DNA from: Lachnospiraceae bacterium UBA3401
GTDB lineage: Bacteria > Bacillota > Clostridia > Lachnospirales > Lachnospiraceae
Length of the DNA: 64,000 nt
Direction of reading: 5' to 3'
Assembly (NCBI GenBank): GCA_002358575.1
Contig: DEPD01000148.1
Coordinates: 21,323-85,322 of the forward strand
In this document: positions 1-9,740 of the stretch, piece after piece
Numbering within the stretch: the stretch's first letter is position 1
How the letters are laid out: each line of letters opens with the position of its first letter
The notes under the pieces: generated by a model
What the model saw: the letters and a program-made list of their open reading frames with translations, nothing else
Databases searched by the model: none
Told to the model about the DNA's origin: nothing
Made by a program: the position numbers and the translations under genes

Positions 1-758
1 TTCTCATAAGTCTGTCCTAATATCATAGAAAGCTTTGGGTCATTTCCTTTTATTGAACTGTCAAGATAAATCTGCGCATTCTGGTAGTCTTCAAGATAAT
101 AATACAAAATTCCCTTCTCTCCATCTTTTAGCTTTTTATTCTTATCTAAAAATGCCTGCACATAAGTCTTTCCCTGCTCGCCAAACCCTGCTGCCTGCAT
201 CTCCACATAAGCGTCTGTCACCAACTCAAGATTGCCAGAATCCAGCGCAAACGCCTTCTCAAAATCCGCGACGGCATCCTCATAACGATTTTGCTGCAGT
301 ATTGCGCAGGCGCGCAGATAATAAGCCTCCTTCTCCTTTTTCTTCAACGCGATAATCGCTGTGTAAATCTCCTCCGCCTGCGCATATTTTTTTTGTTTCA
401 TATAGGCAGATGCAAGGTAGTAATTAATATCATACTCAAGTGCTGTCAGCCGATCCCCGGCAAATTTAATTGCGTTGAGAAAAGCCGTCTCCGCCTCTGC
501 ATAATTTCCAAGTCCCATATAGGCGATTCCCTGTCCCCTGTACGAAAGCTCCATATCCTCCTTGTCCAGTAACGCCTGTTCAAACTTTTCCATCGCCCCC
601 TGAAAATCATACTGTTCCACCAACTCCATCCCGGCAGTCAAATTAATGTTCTCCGCTTTTTTGGCGCATCCTCCTGCCAGTATTGCAAAGACAAACACAC
701 AAGCGCTTATCTTTATTTTCCCTATTATTTTTCGATTTCTTTTTTGTCTTACAATCAT
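1..758 (-). CDS. TPR-repeat lipoprotein (partial, C-terminus beyond window edge)
   Basis: The reading frame starts at the ATG complementary to 756-758, behind an AGAAGGGG ribosome site, and stays open to the window edge, so about 252 codons are visible. The N-terminus has basic residues, a hydrophobic segment and a lipobox (LAGGC, Cys31), so the mature protein should be a membrane-anchored lipoprotein. The rest is alpha-helical with repeated A/G/Y/A patterns typical of tetratricopeptide repeats, such as runs around YRGQGIAYMGLGNYAEAE. TPR lipoproteins act as protein-interaction scaffolds; no partner is evident. It lies 20 bp downstream of a glycosyltransferase-like gene and probably shares the transcript of the histidine kinase at 2034-3689. 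Confidence 0.75.
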   Translation of the reverse strand, partial: MIVRQKRNRKIIGKIKISACVFVFAILAGGCAKKAENINLTAGMELVEQYDFQGAMEKFEQALLDKEDMELSYRGQGIAYMGLGNYAEAETAFLNAIKFAGDRLTALEYDINYYLASAYMKQKKYAQAEEIYTAIIALKKKEKEAYYLRACAILQQNRYEDAVADFEKAFALDSGNLELVTDAYVEMQAAGFGEQGKTYVQAFLDKNKKLKDGEKGILYYYLEDYQNAQIYLDSSIKGNDPKLSMILGQTYE

Positions 759-778
759 ACTACCCCTTCTATCATAAT

Positions 779-1993
779 CTATATCCACTCGTCAAGCCAC
801 ACAGATGTCCGCAGCAGCTTTGCCTTCCATGAAAAATACTTTCTAATCTTTGTCGTATCCCCCTCACAGAGCAAACGATATTCGCGTCGTCTTAGCGCAG
901 AAGAAAACGAACAGGCTGCTGCCGCGTCAAGAATCCTGCGCACAGTCTCCGTTTCCAGTGCATTGGCAAAAAGATATTCCATTGTTTTCTCATTGTAGTT
1001 ATATTCTCTAACATACGCGTAAAAAAGCACTGTCAAAACCTGAATATAATACTCCTGCATACCATTTGTCAGTATCTTATCGTGATATCGTTTTACTGTC
1101 TCCACATGATATGTATATACGATTCTAATAAAATCCACCAGTTTTTTTATAGGATAATACGCCATAATACTTCTGTCTTTTCGCTCAAAATAATAAATCA
1201 TTGCCTTTGTCATAAAATAATTTTCACAATGCTCAAAATATTCTGATACAAACAAAAAATCCGCGCCAATCAGAGCGTCCGCTCTAAATCGAATATGATT
1301 ATCTCTAATAATTCTATTTTTAAAAAGCTTTCCCCAGCACATATGAAATACTGGTTCTGTGTACATCAGTCGGCACGCTTCCTGCATATCTGTTGATATC
1401 ACATCCGAAATCGGCAGCATTTTCGCCTTCAATTTTCCATCGTCTTTGTATACAGGATAATACCCATATCCATTTTCCAGATTGTATTTTTTATATTTTC
1501 TGTTTACTTTACAGGTAATATAACTGAACGCTATAAAATCTGCATACTCCTCAAGCACTGCTGCCTCTATCTGTTCCCACGCATCTTCGCAGAGCCTGTC
1601 CCGCGCATCCAGAAACAAAATATAATTTCCTGACGCCAATTCAATCCCAATGTTGCGCACATCTGTCTCTTTACATTCTTCTGGTATTACTATTAACTTA
1701 ATACGTTTGTCTCGCTGGATATATCGATTGACCACAACAGCAGTCTCATCTGACGCACTGATATTGAGCACGATACACTCCATATCCAATGTCTCCCGCG
1801 GACATCTCGTAACGCTTCTAAGACATGCAGCAATCCGTTTATGCCACTTTTCTGGGGAGACCAAATCACGTTGTGCAAATTCACCTACACCTGCTTTGGG
1901 AGGGCTGTACCACTTTGCTTCTGATTCCCAAGAAACCCTATCATCTGCAATCTGTTTCCAACTGCACGCTAGTATCACAACACTCAAATCCAT
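779..1993 (-). CDS. Glycosyltransferase family 2-like protein
   Basis: About 404 residues if started at the ATG complementary to 1991-1993, which has GGGGGAG at 7-nt spacing; an upstream GTG at 1999 sits almost on the ribosome site and is less likely. A GT-A-like core is visible: a predicted nucleotide-binding strand region, then LDARDR near residue 129 at the place of the usual DxD/DDD motif, and a CWGKLFKN segment near residue 221 that is common in EpsJ/CpsI-type GT2 proteins. The metal-binding DxD is degenerate (D-A-R-D), so activity and donor are uncertain. No membrane segment is seen. It sits between a sensor kinase and a TPR lipoprotein in one apparent operon. Confidence 0.6.
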   Translation of the reverse strand: MDLSVVILACSWKQIADDRVSWESEAKWYSPPKAGVGEFAQRDLVSPEKWHKRIAACLRSVTRCPRETLDMECIVLNISASDETAVVVNRYIQRDKRIKLIVIPEECKETDVRNIGIELASGNYILFLDARDRLCEDAWEQIEAAVLEEYADFIAFSYITCKVNRKYKKYNLENGYGYYPVYKDDGKLKAKMLPISDVISTDMQEACRLMYTEPVFHMCWGKLFKNRIIRDNHIRFRADALIGADFLFVSEYFEHCENYFMTKAMIYYFERKDRSIMAYYPIKKLVDFIRIVYTYHVETVKRYHDKILTNGMQEYYIQVLTVLFYAYVREYNYNEKTMEYLFANALETETVRRILDAAAACSFSSALRRREYRLLCEGDTTKIRKYFSWKAKLLRTSVWLDEWI

Positions 1994-2033
1994 AGACACA
2001 CTCCCCCTTTCACTCTGCTAATGTGCAGGCAAT

Positions 2034-3689
2034 CTATGCTTGTTTGTTTCTTCCAAGCACATGCCGAATGGTTTCCTGAAGCTCTTCCATCTGTATCGGC
2101 TTTGGAACATGCGCGTCCATGCCCGCCTCAATCGACCGTTTATAATCCTCCGCAAATGCATTTGCAGACAGTGCAATAATTGGAATCCTTGCAAGCTTCT
2201 CATCCTGCAAAGCCCGAATTTCCCTTGTGGCTGTGTATCCGTCCATAACCGGCATCTGAATATCCATCAAGACAAGAGAATAATAAGATGGACTGGCATT
2301 TTTAATCATCTCCACCGCCACACTGCCATCATTTGCCGTCTCGACAAGATACCCCTCATCCATAAGCAATTCCTGTGCAATCTCACGGTTAATCTCATTG
2401 TCCTCCACTAGAAGAATCCGTTTCCCTTCTAAATTGATACTGCTATCAGAATCCACCAAAATTGGATTTTCTTCTGACAGCTCCTCTGGAACCTTTAAAA
2501 GCAGACGAATACGGAATCTGCTGCCTTGTCCAACATTGCTCTCAACCTCAATACTACCGTCCATCAACTCCACAAGATTCTTCACCACGCTCAGTCCAAG
2601 CCCAGTTCCCAACACACCGCTCTTGGTTGTATTCCGCTCCCGCTCAAACGGTTGAAATAAGTCTTTTCTAAACTCTTGCGCGATTCCTCTTCCATTGTCT
2701 TCTACTGTAAACACAAACTGCGCATATCGACTCATTTTCGCCTCTGTTTCAATAACCGTTAGCCGCACCAAACCTCCCTGCTGTGTATACTTCAATGCGT
2801 TATCCAAAAGCTGAAATAAGATTTCCTTCATCCGAATATCATCAATATAAATCACATTATGTCTCACTTGTGATCGGTCCATTGCAAAGTGAATTGCCTT
2901 TGCCTTCACTTGCGGCCGTATAGAGCACTCTATGTCCGCCAGCAGGTCATCTAATGCAACAATGTTCTCCACCAGATATACTTTGCCAGACTCAATGCGC
3001 GTAACCTCCAGAGAAGCCTTTACAATCGAAAGAAGCTGTTCGCTCGCAGCACAAATTTGGTTTAGATAATTCTCAATCTTGTTCTGTTCCATCTTGTGCT
3101 TTTTGGCAAGCTCCGTATATCCAATAATCACGTTGAGCGGCGTCCGAATATCATGAGACATATTTTGCAGAAATGTATTTCTTGCAATATTGGCAGTCTG
3201 TGCCTGACTCAATGCAGATTCCAGCAAATTCTGACGTTGAACCTGCTCTGTCATATAATGTTTCATTCGCTCTGTATTGTCATCAATAAAAACATAAAAA
3301 ATATCACCATATGCCTCTGTGTGCAAAAAATGTCCATAATCTGCAATCCATCGTATCGATCCATCTTTCTGGACAATACGGTACTCCACATAATCAAAAT
3401 CATAGATACTGCTTGCAATCTGATTCCGAATACTATTCTCTATCTCTTCAATATCATCAGGGTGGACCATTCCCCGGAATGTAAAGCCTGTAAGCTCACG
3501 AAATTCTTCGTCTGTCTGACAGCCAAAAATCCGCAGTACGGCACTGTTCAAATATAACAGTTCCTCATTTCCATCTGCATGATAGATAAAAAACCCTCCT
3601 GGCATCCGCTCCAAAATCGGTTCAATCGTGGACAACGTGTTTGCATCCAATGCTCGCCTTAATTTGTCACGGTACATTTCACGCTCCAT
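2034..3689 (-). CDS. PAS-containing hybrid sensor histidine kinase/response regulator
   Basis: A cytosolic hybrid kinase of about 551 residues. In order it has a PAS domain (about 20-140), a short coiled coil, HisKA with the phospho-acceptor in NMSHDIRTP (His near 180), an HATPase_c domain with N box (NALKYT near 296), G1 (DNGRGI) and G2 (GTGLGLS near 358), and a C-terminal REC domain starting RILLVEDN with phospho-acceptor Asp near 475 in LVLMDIQMP. No transmembrane segment and no HPt domain are present, so a separate phosphotransfer partner is expected. The ATG at 3689 follows GGCGGAGAG; an in-frame TTG upstream at 3716 lacks a ribosome site. A strong promoter lies directly upstream. Confidence 0.9.
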   Translation of the reverse strand: MEREMYRDKLRRALDANTLSTIEPILERMPGGFFIYHADGNEELLYLNSAVLRIFGCQTDEEFRELTGFTFRGMVHPDDIEEIENSIRNQIASSIYDFDYVEYRIVQKDGSIRWIADYGHFLHTEAYGDIFYVFIDDNTERMKHYMTEQVQRQNLLESALSQAQTANIARNTFLQNMSHDIRTPLNVIIGYTELAKKHKMEQNKIENYLNQICAASEQLLSIVKASLEVTRIESGKVYLVENIVALDDLLADIECSIRPQVKAKAIHFAMDRSQVRHNVIYIDDIRMKEILFQLLDNALKYTQQGGLVRLTVIETEAKMSRYAQFVFTVEDNGRGIAQEFRKDLFQPFERERNTTKSGVLGTGLGLSVVKNLVELMDGSIEVESNVGQGSRFRIRLLLKVPEELSEENPILVDSDSSINLEGKRILLVEDNEINREIAQELLMDEGYLVETANDGSVAVEMIKNASPSYYSLVLMDIQMPVMDGYTATREIRALQDEKLARIPIIALSANAFAEDYKRSIEAGMDAHVPKPIQMEELQETIRHVLGRNKQA

Positions 3690-3727
3690 GCTTCTCTCCG
3701 CCTCCAATTTGTCCAAATACTGTTTTT

Positions 3728-3756
3728 ATTATATACTATTTCACATAAGAAAACAA
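3728..3756 (-). promoter_or_regulatory. Promoter of the histidine kinase unit
   Basis: On the minus strand TTGTTT (3751-3756) and TATAAT (3728-3733) are separated by exactly 17 bp. This places a start about 30 nt before the kinase ATG. It sits between the kinase start and the terminator of the maltodextrin operon. Confidence 0.6.
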
Positions 3757-3761
3757 ACAAA

Positions 3762-3814
3762 AAATCAAGTAGGGGAAGCAGAATCGTAACGCTCTCGCTT
3801 CCCCTACTCGATTT
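3762..3814 (-). terminator. Rho-independent terminator of the maltodextrin operon
   Basis: An 18-bp stem (arms 3762-3779 and 3797-3814, core AGTAGGGGAAGC pairing with GCTTCCCCTACT) with one mismatch and a 17-nt loop. On the minus strand it is followed by TTTTGTTTG. It lies 13 bp after the stop codon of the LacI-family gene. Confidence 0.85.
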
Positions 3815-3826
3815 GCAATCAAATGT

Positions 3827-4870
3827 TCATTCTCGGTGTCTTGTCGATTCCCTTATCACAAGCTCAGCCGGATATGTTATATGCTGATGTGCTCTTTTTC
3901 CTGAAATAATGTCAAAGAGCAGCTTTGTCGTATCCTTTGCCATTTTCTCAACAGGCTGTCGTATTGTCGTGAGACTTGGCACAATGTAATTCGTCATATC
4001 AATCCCATCATAGCCAGCAAGTGAGATATCTTCCGGCACACGCAGTCCTGCTTCGTGCAGCGCCCGCAGCGCTCCGACAGCAAGCGAATCTGACACTGCA
4101 TACAACGCGGTGAACGGCTCTCCGCGTGCAAGCAACCTCTTTGTGGACAGATATCCATTCTCCATAGAAAAATGGCTAAGTTTCTCCTCTGTATGACAGA
4201 TAAGGTTCTGATTTATTTCAATGTCATGTACCTTCAATGAATCACAGTATCCCTCCAAACGCAATCTACTAATACTCTGCTCCTGTGCCTCCGCCACCAG
4301 AATTGCGATTCTTGTATGCCCTATACTAATCAGATACTCTACCATTTTCGCACTCTCTAGGCGGTCGTCAACACTGATGCTCGAATACAGATTCCTACTA
4401 ATATTCTCTGGGATAGATCCTACAGTACTAAAAATAAATGGCACATTTAATTTTCTTAATTTCTCTTCAGAGTGCGAAAATAAACCTCCCAGAAAAATAA
4501 TTCCCCGCAGTCGCTTTTCCTTGACCACTTTCTGCGCCACATCTACCTCATCTTCGTCCGCGTCAACATGTGACAATTCCATTGCATAGTGCTTTCTCTT
4601 ACACTCCTCCTCAATAACCTGAATCATCTTAGTAAAAAAAGAATTGGAAATCCCTTTGATGAGCACCGCAATTGCCTTCGCATCCGACCGCTTTAAATTT
4701 CTGGCACTATCATTTGGAACATATCCATATTCCTGGATTGCATCCAATATTTTTTGCTTGGTTTCAGGATTGATATCTGGGTGGTTATTGATGGCCCGCG
4801 AAACGGTACTAACTCCCACACCACATATTTTTGCTATGTCCTTTATAGTCGGCTCGAACACATTCCTCAC
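3827..4870 (-). CDS. LacI-family transcriptional regulator (probable maltodextrin operon repressor)
   Basis: A 347-residue LacI/GalR-type repressor. The N-terminus has the helix-turn-helix and hinge helix (TIKDIAKICGVGVSTVSRAI, then YVPNDSARNL), and the rest is a periplasmic-binding-protein-like effector domain with typical segments such as IGHTRIA, LAGYDGIDM and TTIRQP. The start is ambiguous: GTG at 4870 lies 2 bp after the malQ stop, while a second GTG at 4861 is better placed behind AGGGGTGAGG. It is the last gene of the sugar operon, and a double LacI-type operator sits at the operon promoter (9741-9764), so autoregulated repression released by a maltodextrin-type sugar is the likely role (inference). 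Confidence 0.88.
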   Translation of the reverse strand: MRNVFEPTIKDIAKICGVGVSTVSRAINNHPDINPETKQKILDAIQEYGYVPNDSARNLKRSDAKAIAVLIKGISNSFFTKMIQVIEEECKRKHYAMELSHVDADEDEVDVAQKVVKEKRLRGIIFLGGLFSHSEEKLRKLNVPFIFSTVGSIPENISRNLYSSISVDDRLESAKMVEYLISIGHTRIAILVAEAQEQSISRLRLEGYCDSLKVHDIEINQNLICHTEEKLSHFSMENGYLSTKRLLARGEPFTALYAVSDSLAVGALRALHEAGLRVPEDISLAGYDGIDMTNYIVPSLTTIRQPVEKMAKDTTKLLFDIISGKRAHQHITYPAELVIRESTRHRE

Positions 4871-4872
4871 CC

Positions 4873-6375
4873 CTATCGGTGCTTTTTTGTATCTTTACGG
4901 GCAGCTCTTCCATAGAGTAACGAAAGCTCTAACATCCGTTTTGACAATTCCTCTGTGCAGGCGTCATGTTCCATGCGCCATTCCCAGTTTCCTCCCAAAG
5001 TAGAAGGTGTGTTTATTCGCGCTGCCCCCCCAAGTCCAAGATAATCCTGAATTGGTATGATCGCCGTGTCTGCCACACTTCCAAGCGCAGTCCGAATCAA
5101 ACATTCACAGAGATCAGATGTTCTTTTAACATTTAAATATTTCTTTGCAAAAGCCAAATCCTTTTTATTCAAAGAAGAAATCCATCCATTTACAGTATCG
5201 TTGTCATGCGTTCCTGTATATACTACACAGTTATTTGTATAATTATGCGGCAGATAATCACTTTCTCCCTGCGCGTCAAATGCAAATTGCAGCACTTTCA
5301 TTCCAGGATATCCAGTCTTTTTTACCAACTTTAAGACACTCGGCGTCAAAAATCCCAAATCCTCAGCAATCACCGCCTGATTGCCAAGTCCTTTCTTCAT
5401 CACCTCAAACAGTTTATAGCCTGGTCCCTTCTTCCACACGCCATTCTCTGCGGTTTCATCACCATACGGAATTGCCCAATATTCATCAAATCCTCGGAAG
5501 TGATCAATCCGCACTATATCGTAAATGCGAAAACAGTGTGCAAGTCTTTGTAGCCACCATGCAAACCCCGTCTCCTCATGATACTCCCATTTGTACAATG
5601 GATTCCCCCAAAGCTGGCCAGTGTCCGAAAACGCATCTGGCGGACAGCCTGCAACCGCAATAGGCACATTCTCCTCATCAAGCTGGAACAGCTCTGGATT
5701 CGCCCACGTGTCCGCACTGTCAAACGCCACATAAATTGGGATATCTCCTACAATGCGGATTCCCTTTTTGTTAGCGTACTCTTTGAGTGCCATCCATTGT
5801 TTAGAAAACAGATATTGCTGATAACTGTAAAACGCAATGTCCTCTGCAAGTTTCTTCTCATAATCCGCCATCGCCTGCGGCCTTCTAAGGCGAATGTCCT
5901 CATCCCACGCAATCCACGATACGCCATCTAAAGAATCCTTGATCGCCATATACAGTGCATAGTCTTTAAGCCACTGTTGATTCGCCTCAACAAACTCTTT
6001 ATATTCCGGGTTCTCACAGACATTCGCCCGCGCAAATGCCTTGCGAAGAAGGTCGAACCTTGTATGATAAATCTTTTCATAATCCACCTTTTTGGCATCA
6101 TTACCAAAATCGACTGATGCGCATTCTTCCTCCGTAAGCAGCCCCTCCTCAATCAGCGTGTCCAGACTGATATAGTATGGACTGCCTGCAAAGGTCGAAA
6201 AAGACTGATACGGAGAGTCTCCATATCCTGTGGGACCTAGAGGTAAAATCTGCCACAGCGACTGCCCTGACGCTGCCAAAAAATCCACAAACGCATAGGC
6301 TTCTTTTGAAAATCCGCCTATTCCAAATCTTGACGGTAAGCTGGATACCGGCATAAGTACGCCACTTCTTCTCAT
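4873..6375 (-). CDS. malQ: 4-alpha-glucanotransferase (amylomaltase, GH77)
   Basis: A 500-residue GH77 enzyme that transfers alpha-1,4-glucan segments between malto-oligosaccharides in the cytosol. The N-terminus (RRSGVLMPVSSLPSRFGIG) and the WQILPLGPTGYGDSPYQ block are diagnostic. The catalytic nucleophile is in VRIDHFRGF (Asp near 290), the acid/base in AEDLG (near 337) and the third carboxylate in GTHDNDT (near 391). Length matches bacterial plant-type MalQ. The ATG at 6375 is preferred over the ATG at 6381, because the AAGGAG ribosome site abuts the latter. It follows the permease genes by 32 bp, so imported maltodextrins would be processed directly. Confidence 0.95.
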   Translation of the reverse strand: MRRSGVLMPVSSLPSRFGIGGFSKEAYAFVDFLAASGQSLWQILPLGPTGYGDSPYQSFSTFAGSPYYISLDTLIEEGLLTEEECASVDFGNDAKKVDYEKIYHTRFDLLRKAFARANVCENPEYKEFVEANQQWLKDYALYMAIKDSLDGVSWIAWDEDIRLRRPQAMADYEKKLAEDIAFYSYQQYLFSKQWMALKEYANKKGIRIVGDIPIYVAFDSADTWANPELFQLDEENVPIAVAGCPPDAFSDTGQLWGNPLYKWEYHEETGFAWWLQRLAHCFRIYDIVRIDHFRGFDEYWAIPYGDETAENGVWKKGPGYKLFEVMKKGLGNQAVIAEDLGFLTPSVLKLVKKTGYPGMKVLQFAFDAQGESDYLPHNYTNNCVVYTGTHDNDTVNGWISSLNKKDLAFAKKYLNVKRTSDLCECLIRTALGSVADTAIIPIQDYLGLGGAARINTPSTLGGNWEWRMEHDACTEELSKRMLELSLLYGRAARKDTKKHR

Positions 6376-6407
6376 AAGCATCTCCTTCTCAAAAATTTTT
6401 TAAACTG

Positions 6408-7250
6408 TTATCCTTTTACAGCACCCGCAACAACTCCTTCTATGATGTATTTCTGACAAGCGATATAGAATATAATGATTGGAATGATCGCCAGTATGAT
6501 CATCGCCATCATCGCCCCCATATCAATTGCGCCATAACCGCCTTTCAGGTACTGAATCGCTATAGGAATGGTCTTATATTTCTTGATATCAAGCACAAGA
6601 TAAGGAAGCAGATAGTCATTCCACACCCACATTGCTTCAAGAATCGCCACAGAGATTGCTGTAGGCTTCATCACCGGAAATACAATCTTGAAATATGTCT
6701 GAATGGGGGTGCAGCCATCAATCATAGCCGCCTCCTCAATCTCTAGTGGAATGGCTTTGACAAATCCGCAGAACATAAAGACCGCAAGCCCTGCCCCAAA
6801 TCCCAGATATACAATCACAATGCCGACAGGGTTCCCTAAGTGTAGTATATCAGCAATTTTAGATAATGTAAACATTACCATTTGAAAAGGTATAATCATT
6901 GAAAAAGCAAACAGCATATACATTGCTGAAGTAACTTTATTTTTCACTCGTGTAATGTACCATGCACACATTGAGGTGCACAAAATAATTACAAATACCG
7001 ACGCAACCGTGATAAACAGCGAATAGCCAAACGCTTTGGGAAGCTCTATCTTCTCAATACCGCTAATATAGTTCTCTATCCCCACAAAAGACTTGCTATC
7101 GGGCAGCGCAAATGGCCTCTTGCTAATAAAAATTTTCTTTTTAAATGAATTGTACAATACAATAATGATTGGCATTATATAGATAATGGAAATAACAGAA
7201 AATATTGCGGTTAACAATCCACCATGCTTTGCTTTTCTAACTTCTGACAT
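6408..7250 (-). CDS. Carbohydrate ABC transporter permease (MalG type)
   Basis: A 280-residue inner-membrane permease with about six hydrophobic segments. The EAA loop that contacts the ABC ATPase is present near residue 173 (EEAAMIDGCTPIQTYFKIVFP). The ending with several hydrophobic residues and VAGAVKG is typical of MalG/LacG-like proteins. Its ATG overlaps the stop codon of the preceding permease (TAATG) behind GGAGGTACAGG, so the two subunits should be translated in a coupled way and form the heterodimeric channel. No ATP-binding subunit is encoded nearby; in Firmicutes such systems usually share a MsmK/MalK-type ATPase encoded elsewhere. Confidence 0.93.
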   Translation of the reverse strand: MSEVRKAKHGGLLTAIFSVISIIYIMPIIIVLYNSFKKKIFISKRPFALPDSKSFVGIENYISGIEKIELPKAFGYSLFITVASVFVIILCTSMCAWYITRVKNKVTSAMYMLFAFSMIIPFQMVMFTLSKIADILHLGNPVGIVIVYLGFGAGLAVFMFCGFVKAIPLEIEEAAMIDGCTPIQTYFKIVFPVMKPTAISVAILEAMWVWNDYLLPYLVLDIKKYKTIPIAIQYLKGGYGAIDMGAMMAMIILAIIPIIIFYIACQKYIIEGVVAGAVKG

Positions 7251-8092
7251 TATGCCTGTACCTCCTTATCTCTTGTAGCTCTGAGCTGTATAATTGCAAT
7301 GAGCGCCACCAATATAAAGAACACAACTGCTTTTGCCTGTCCGACACCTTCCCATCCATTTCTGCCATAGAATGTATTGAATATGTTCAGTGCGAGCATT
7401 TCTGACTTGTTGGACGGTTCACCTGCTGTGAGTGCTAAATTCTGATCAAACAGTTTAAAAGAATTAGTTAAAGTCAGGAAAGAACAAATAGTAATAGAAG
7501 GCATAACCATTGGAAGTGTCACATGTCTCAACAATTGTGTGTTGTTCGCACCATCAATCTTCGCCGCCTCAATCAAGTCGCCTGGAATATTCTGTATTCC
7601 TGCAATGTAAATAATCATCATATAACCCACCTGCTGCCAGCACATCAAAATGACAAGTCCCCAAAATCCATAGGAAGAACTGTAAGTAAGTGTACGCTCC
7701 ATTCCTGCCAAAATACCATTTAAAATTAGCTGCCAAATATAGCCGAGAATAATTCCGCCAATTAAGTTTGGCATAAAAAATACAGTTCTAAATATATTGG
7801 TTCCCTTGATGCCCTTTGTTAACAGCATTGCCACTGCAAAGGCAAGGACATTAATTGCCAACACAGATACAATCGTAAACAGTGCTGTGTACCAGAGCGA
7901 GTGTATAAATGTACTGTCGCCCCAAATCCTAACATAGTTCTTAATCCCTACAAACTTTGCATCTGTAACAGTTGTAAATTCACAAAAAGACAAATATACA
8001 CCCAGTATAAACGGCAGTATAAAACCAATGGTAAACGCCAAAAGCGTCGGTAGTGCAAATATTGGGAAATATCTCTTGATTGCCTTATCCAT
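7250..8092 (-). CDS. Carbohydrate ABC transporter permease (MalF type)
   Basis: A 280-residue permease with an N-terminal cytosolic tail, six predicted membrane helices and the EAA motif near residue 177 (EAAKIDGANNTQLLRHVTLP). It lacks the large extra N-terminal region of E. coli MalF, as is normal in Gram-positive relatives. An AAAGGA ribosome site precedes the ATG. It is separated from the binding-protein gene by 180 bp containing a hairpin that would lower permease expression relative to the binding protein. It pairs with the MalG-type permease immediately downstream. Confidence 0.93.
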   Translation of the reverse strand: MDKAIKRYFPIFALPTLLAFTIGFILPFILGVYLSFCEFTTVTDAKFVGIKNYVRIWGDSTFIHSLWYTALFTIVSVLAINVLAFAVAMLLTKGIKGTNIFRTVFFMPNLIGGIILGYIWQLILNGILAGMERTLTYSSSYGFWGLVILMCWQQVGYMMIIYIAGIQNIPGDLIEAAKIDGANNTQLLRHVTLPMVMPSITICSFLTLTNSFKLFDQNLALTAGEPSNKSEMLALNIFNTFYGRNGWEGVGQAKAVVFFILVALIAIIQLRATRDKEVQA

Positions 8093-8224
8093 AATCTTAT
8101 CCTTTCTATTAATAACGTAATAACGATACTAACATCTATAAAAATTTTCATCGAGCAGATTCATTTTCTCCTACGCGCGACTTGTGCGAGCATTAGCCCC
8201 TACTTCCTTCGTATTGGTCTGTGC

Positions 8225-8260
8225 AAAAAAAGGTACAGCCAGATGCTTCCGGCTGCACCT
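8225..8260 (-). terminator. Intra-operon hairpin (partial terminator) after the binding-protein gene
   Basis: On the minus strand AGGTGCAGCC pairs with GGCTGTACCT across a 10-nt loop and is followed by seven T. It lies 12 bp after the stop of the binding-protein gene and before the permease genes. A leaky terminator here is a common way to keep binding protein in excess over permeases. Confidence 0.75.
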
Positions 8261-8272
8261 AAAATCTCTTGA

Positions 8273-9700
8273 TTAGTTATTTACTGCCGCATATTCAGAA
8301 GCCCACCCGTCGACAAATGCAGTATCCACTGCGGACCATTCACCTGTTCCCTGCGCGTACTCCAATAGGGCACTTCCCACGCCGTTCTTCCACTCCTCAG
8401 AAGGCATTGTTGTAAAAGTCCAAGTAACTGGAGTCTTGCCTGACGAAACATAATCATTGGAAATCTCTACCAAGGGATTTGCTGCTGGATAATTCTCAAA
8501 CTCTTTGAATGGACATACAAATCCCATAACATAGGACAGAGAATCACATCCTTCATGAGAAGTCACACACCAATTCATAAAGTCAAGAGTTGCCTGAATA
8601 TCCTCCTCAGACGCATTCTTATTAACACACCAGTAATTCTCACTGCCTGTGCAGAGTCCCTGATTCTCCTCGCCGTCTACGCCAATGTAAATCGGAAGCA
8701 TTCCAAGAGATTCATCCTCCATGCCGTTTGCACTCAAATCGGTGTAAGCCCATGTACCATTCTGATAAAATACAGCCTCTCCAAGTGCGAAATCTGCTGT
8801 TGCATCCTCACCAGTCTTACTAGATAACATTGAAGGCGCACAGACAGAATCTGTGATGTACAAATCCCATACATTCTTGTAATTTTCCAGATAAGTGCCC
8901 TTGATTGCCTCTGTGGAACTAATCCCGTCAGCCTGGTACTCATAGTAAATTGGAAGATTTGCAAGATGTGTCTTAAATCTCCAATCAGAACTTGAATCCA
9001 TACCTGCTGAGGTAAATGCTCCCTTCACTCCAAGATCATCTGCATTCTCCTGAATGCTGTCAGCAACTGCCTTGAGGTTATCAAAAGAGTTAATCTCCTC
9101 CACGCTCTTAACCACCGCATAGTCTTTTGTAAAATAATCATTTAATATATCGGCATTGTAAATCAAACCGTAAGTCTCTACCACATAGGCAAGCCCCTTC
9201 ACTTCATCGCCATCCTTCAATGCGAACTCATCGCTTGTCAGTTGCCCATAAACCTCTGACCCTGAGAGATCATAGCAATAGTCTTTCCATGTTGCCAAAC
9301 CTATTGGACCATTTACTTGGAACAGTGTAGGTGCTTCTGACTTTGCCATCTCTGACTTTAATGTAGACTCATATGTACTGGAAGCCGCTGTCTGCACCAC
9401 AACCTCCACACCAGTCTCAGCGGTATATGTAGCAGCCAGTTCCTCCCAATCCTTTGCCTGCTCTGGCTTAAAATTCAGATAATAAACCTTACCGTTTCCT
9501 GACGGTTTACTCGCATCTGCCTGTGTATTGTCTACTGTATCGTCTGCCTCGTCTGCCTCGTCTGTCTTGCTCGCGCTGTCATCCGTCTTAGTGTCTGCCG
9601 CAGGAGCTTGTGTCTGCGCAGAATCACCTCCGCCACATCCAGTAAGCATTGTTGCCAGTATTGCTGCACTCAGTACTGTACTTAATAACTTTTTCTTCAT
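8273..9700 (-). CDS. Maltodextrin-type ABC transporter substrate-binding lipoprotein
   Basis: A 475-residue SBP_bac_1/MalE-type protein. It begins with a lipoprotein signal (MKKKLLSTVLSAAILATMLTGC), with Cys22 as the lipidation site, followed by a low-complexity acidic linker rich in A, D, T and K (to about residue 70) and then the two-lobe binding fold. The ATG has AGAGG at 7-nt spacing. It is the first gene of the operon and has its own promoter and LacI-type operator. The malQ gene downstream suggests malto-oligosaccharides as ligand (inference). Confidence 0.92.
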   Translation of the reverse strand: MKKKLLSTVLSAAILATMLTGCGGGDSAQTQAPAADTKTDDSASKTDEADEADDTVDNTQADASKPSGNGKVYYLNFKPEQAKDWEELAATYTAETGVEVVVQTAASSTYESTLKSEMAKSEAPTLFQVNGPIGLATWKDYCYDLSGSEVYGQLTSDEFALKDGDEVKGLAYVVETYGLIYNADILNDYFTKDYAVVKSVEEINSFDNLKAVADSIQENADDLGVKGAFTSAGMDSSSDWRFKTHLANLPIYYEYQADGISSTEAIKGTYLENYKNVWDLYITDSVCAPSMLSSKTGEDATADFALGEAVFYQNGTWAYTDLSANGMEDESLGMLPIYIGVDGEENQGLCTGSENYWCVNKNASEEDIQATLDFMNWCVTSHEGCDSLSYVMGFVCPFKEFENYPAANPLVEISNDYVSSGKTPVTWTFTTMPSEEWKNGVGSALLEYAQGTGEWSAVDTAFVDGWASEYAAVNN

Positions 9701-9740
9701 AAAAATACCTCTTTCTTTCCACTACATACCACAAATTTCT

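Noticed and set aside
5020..5035. C-rich run in malQ as a further phase-variable tract
   Set aside because: It is shorter and the reading frame of malQ is intact on both sides.
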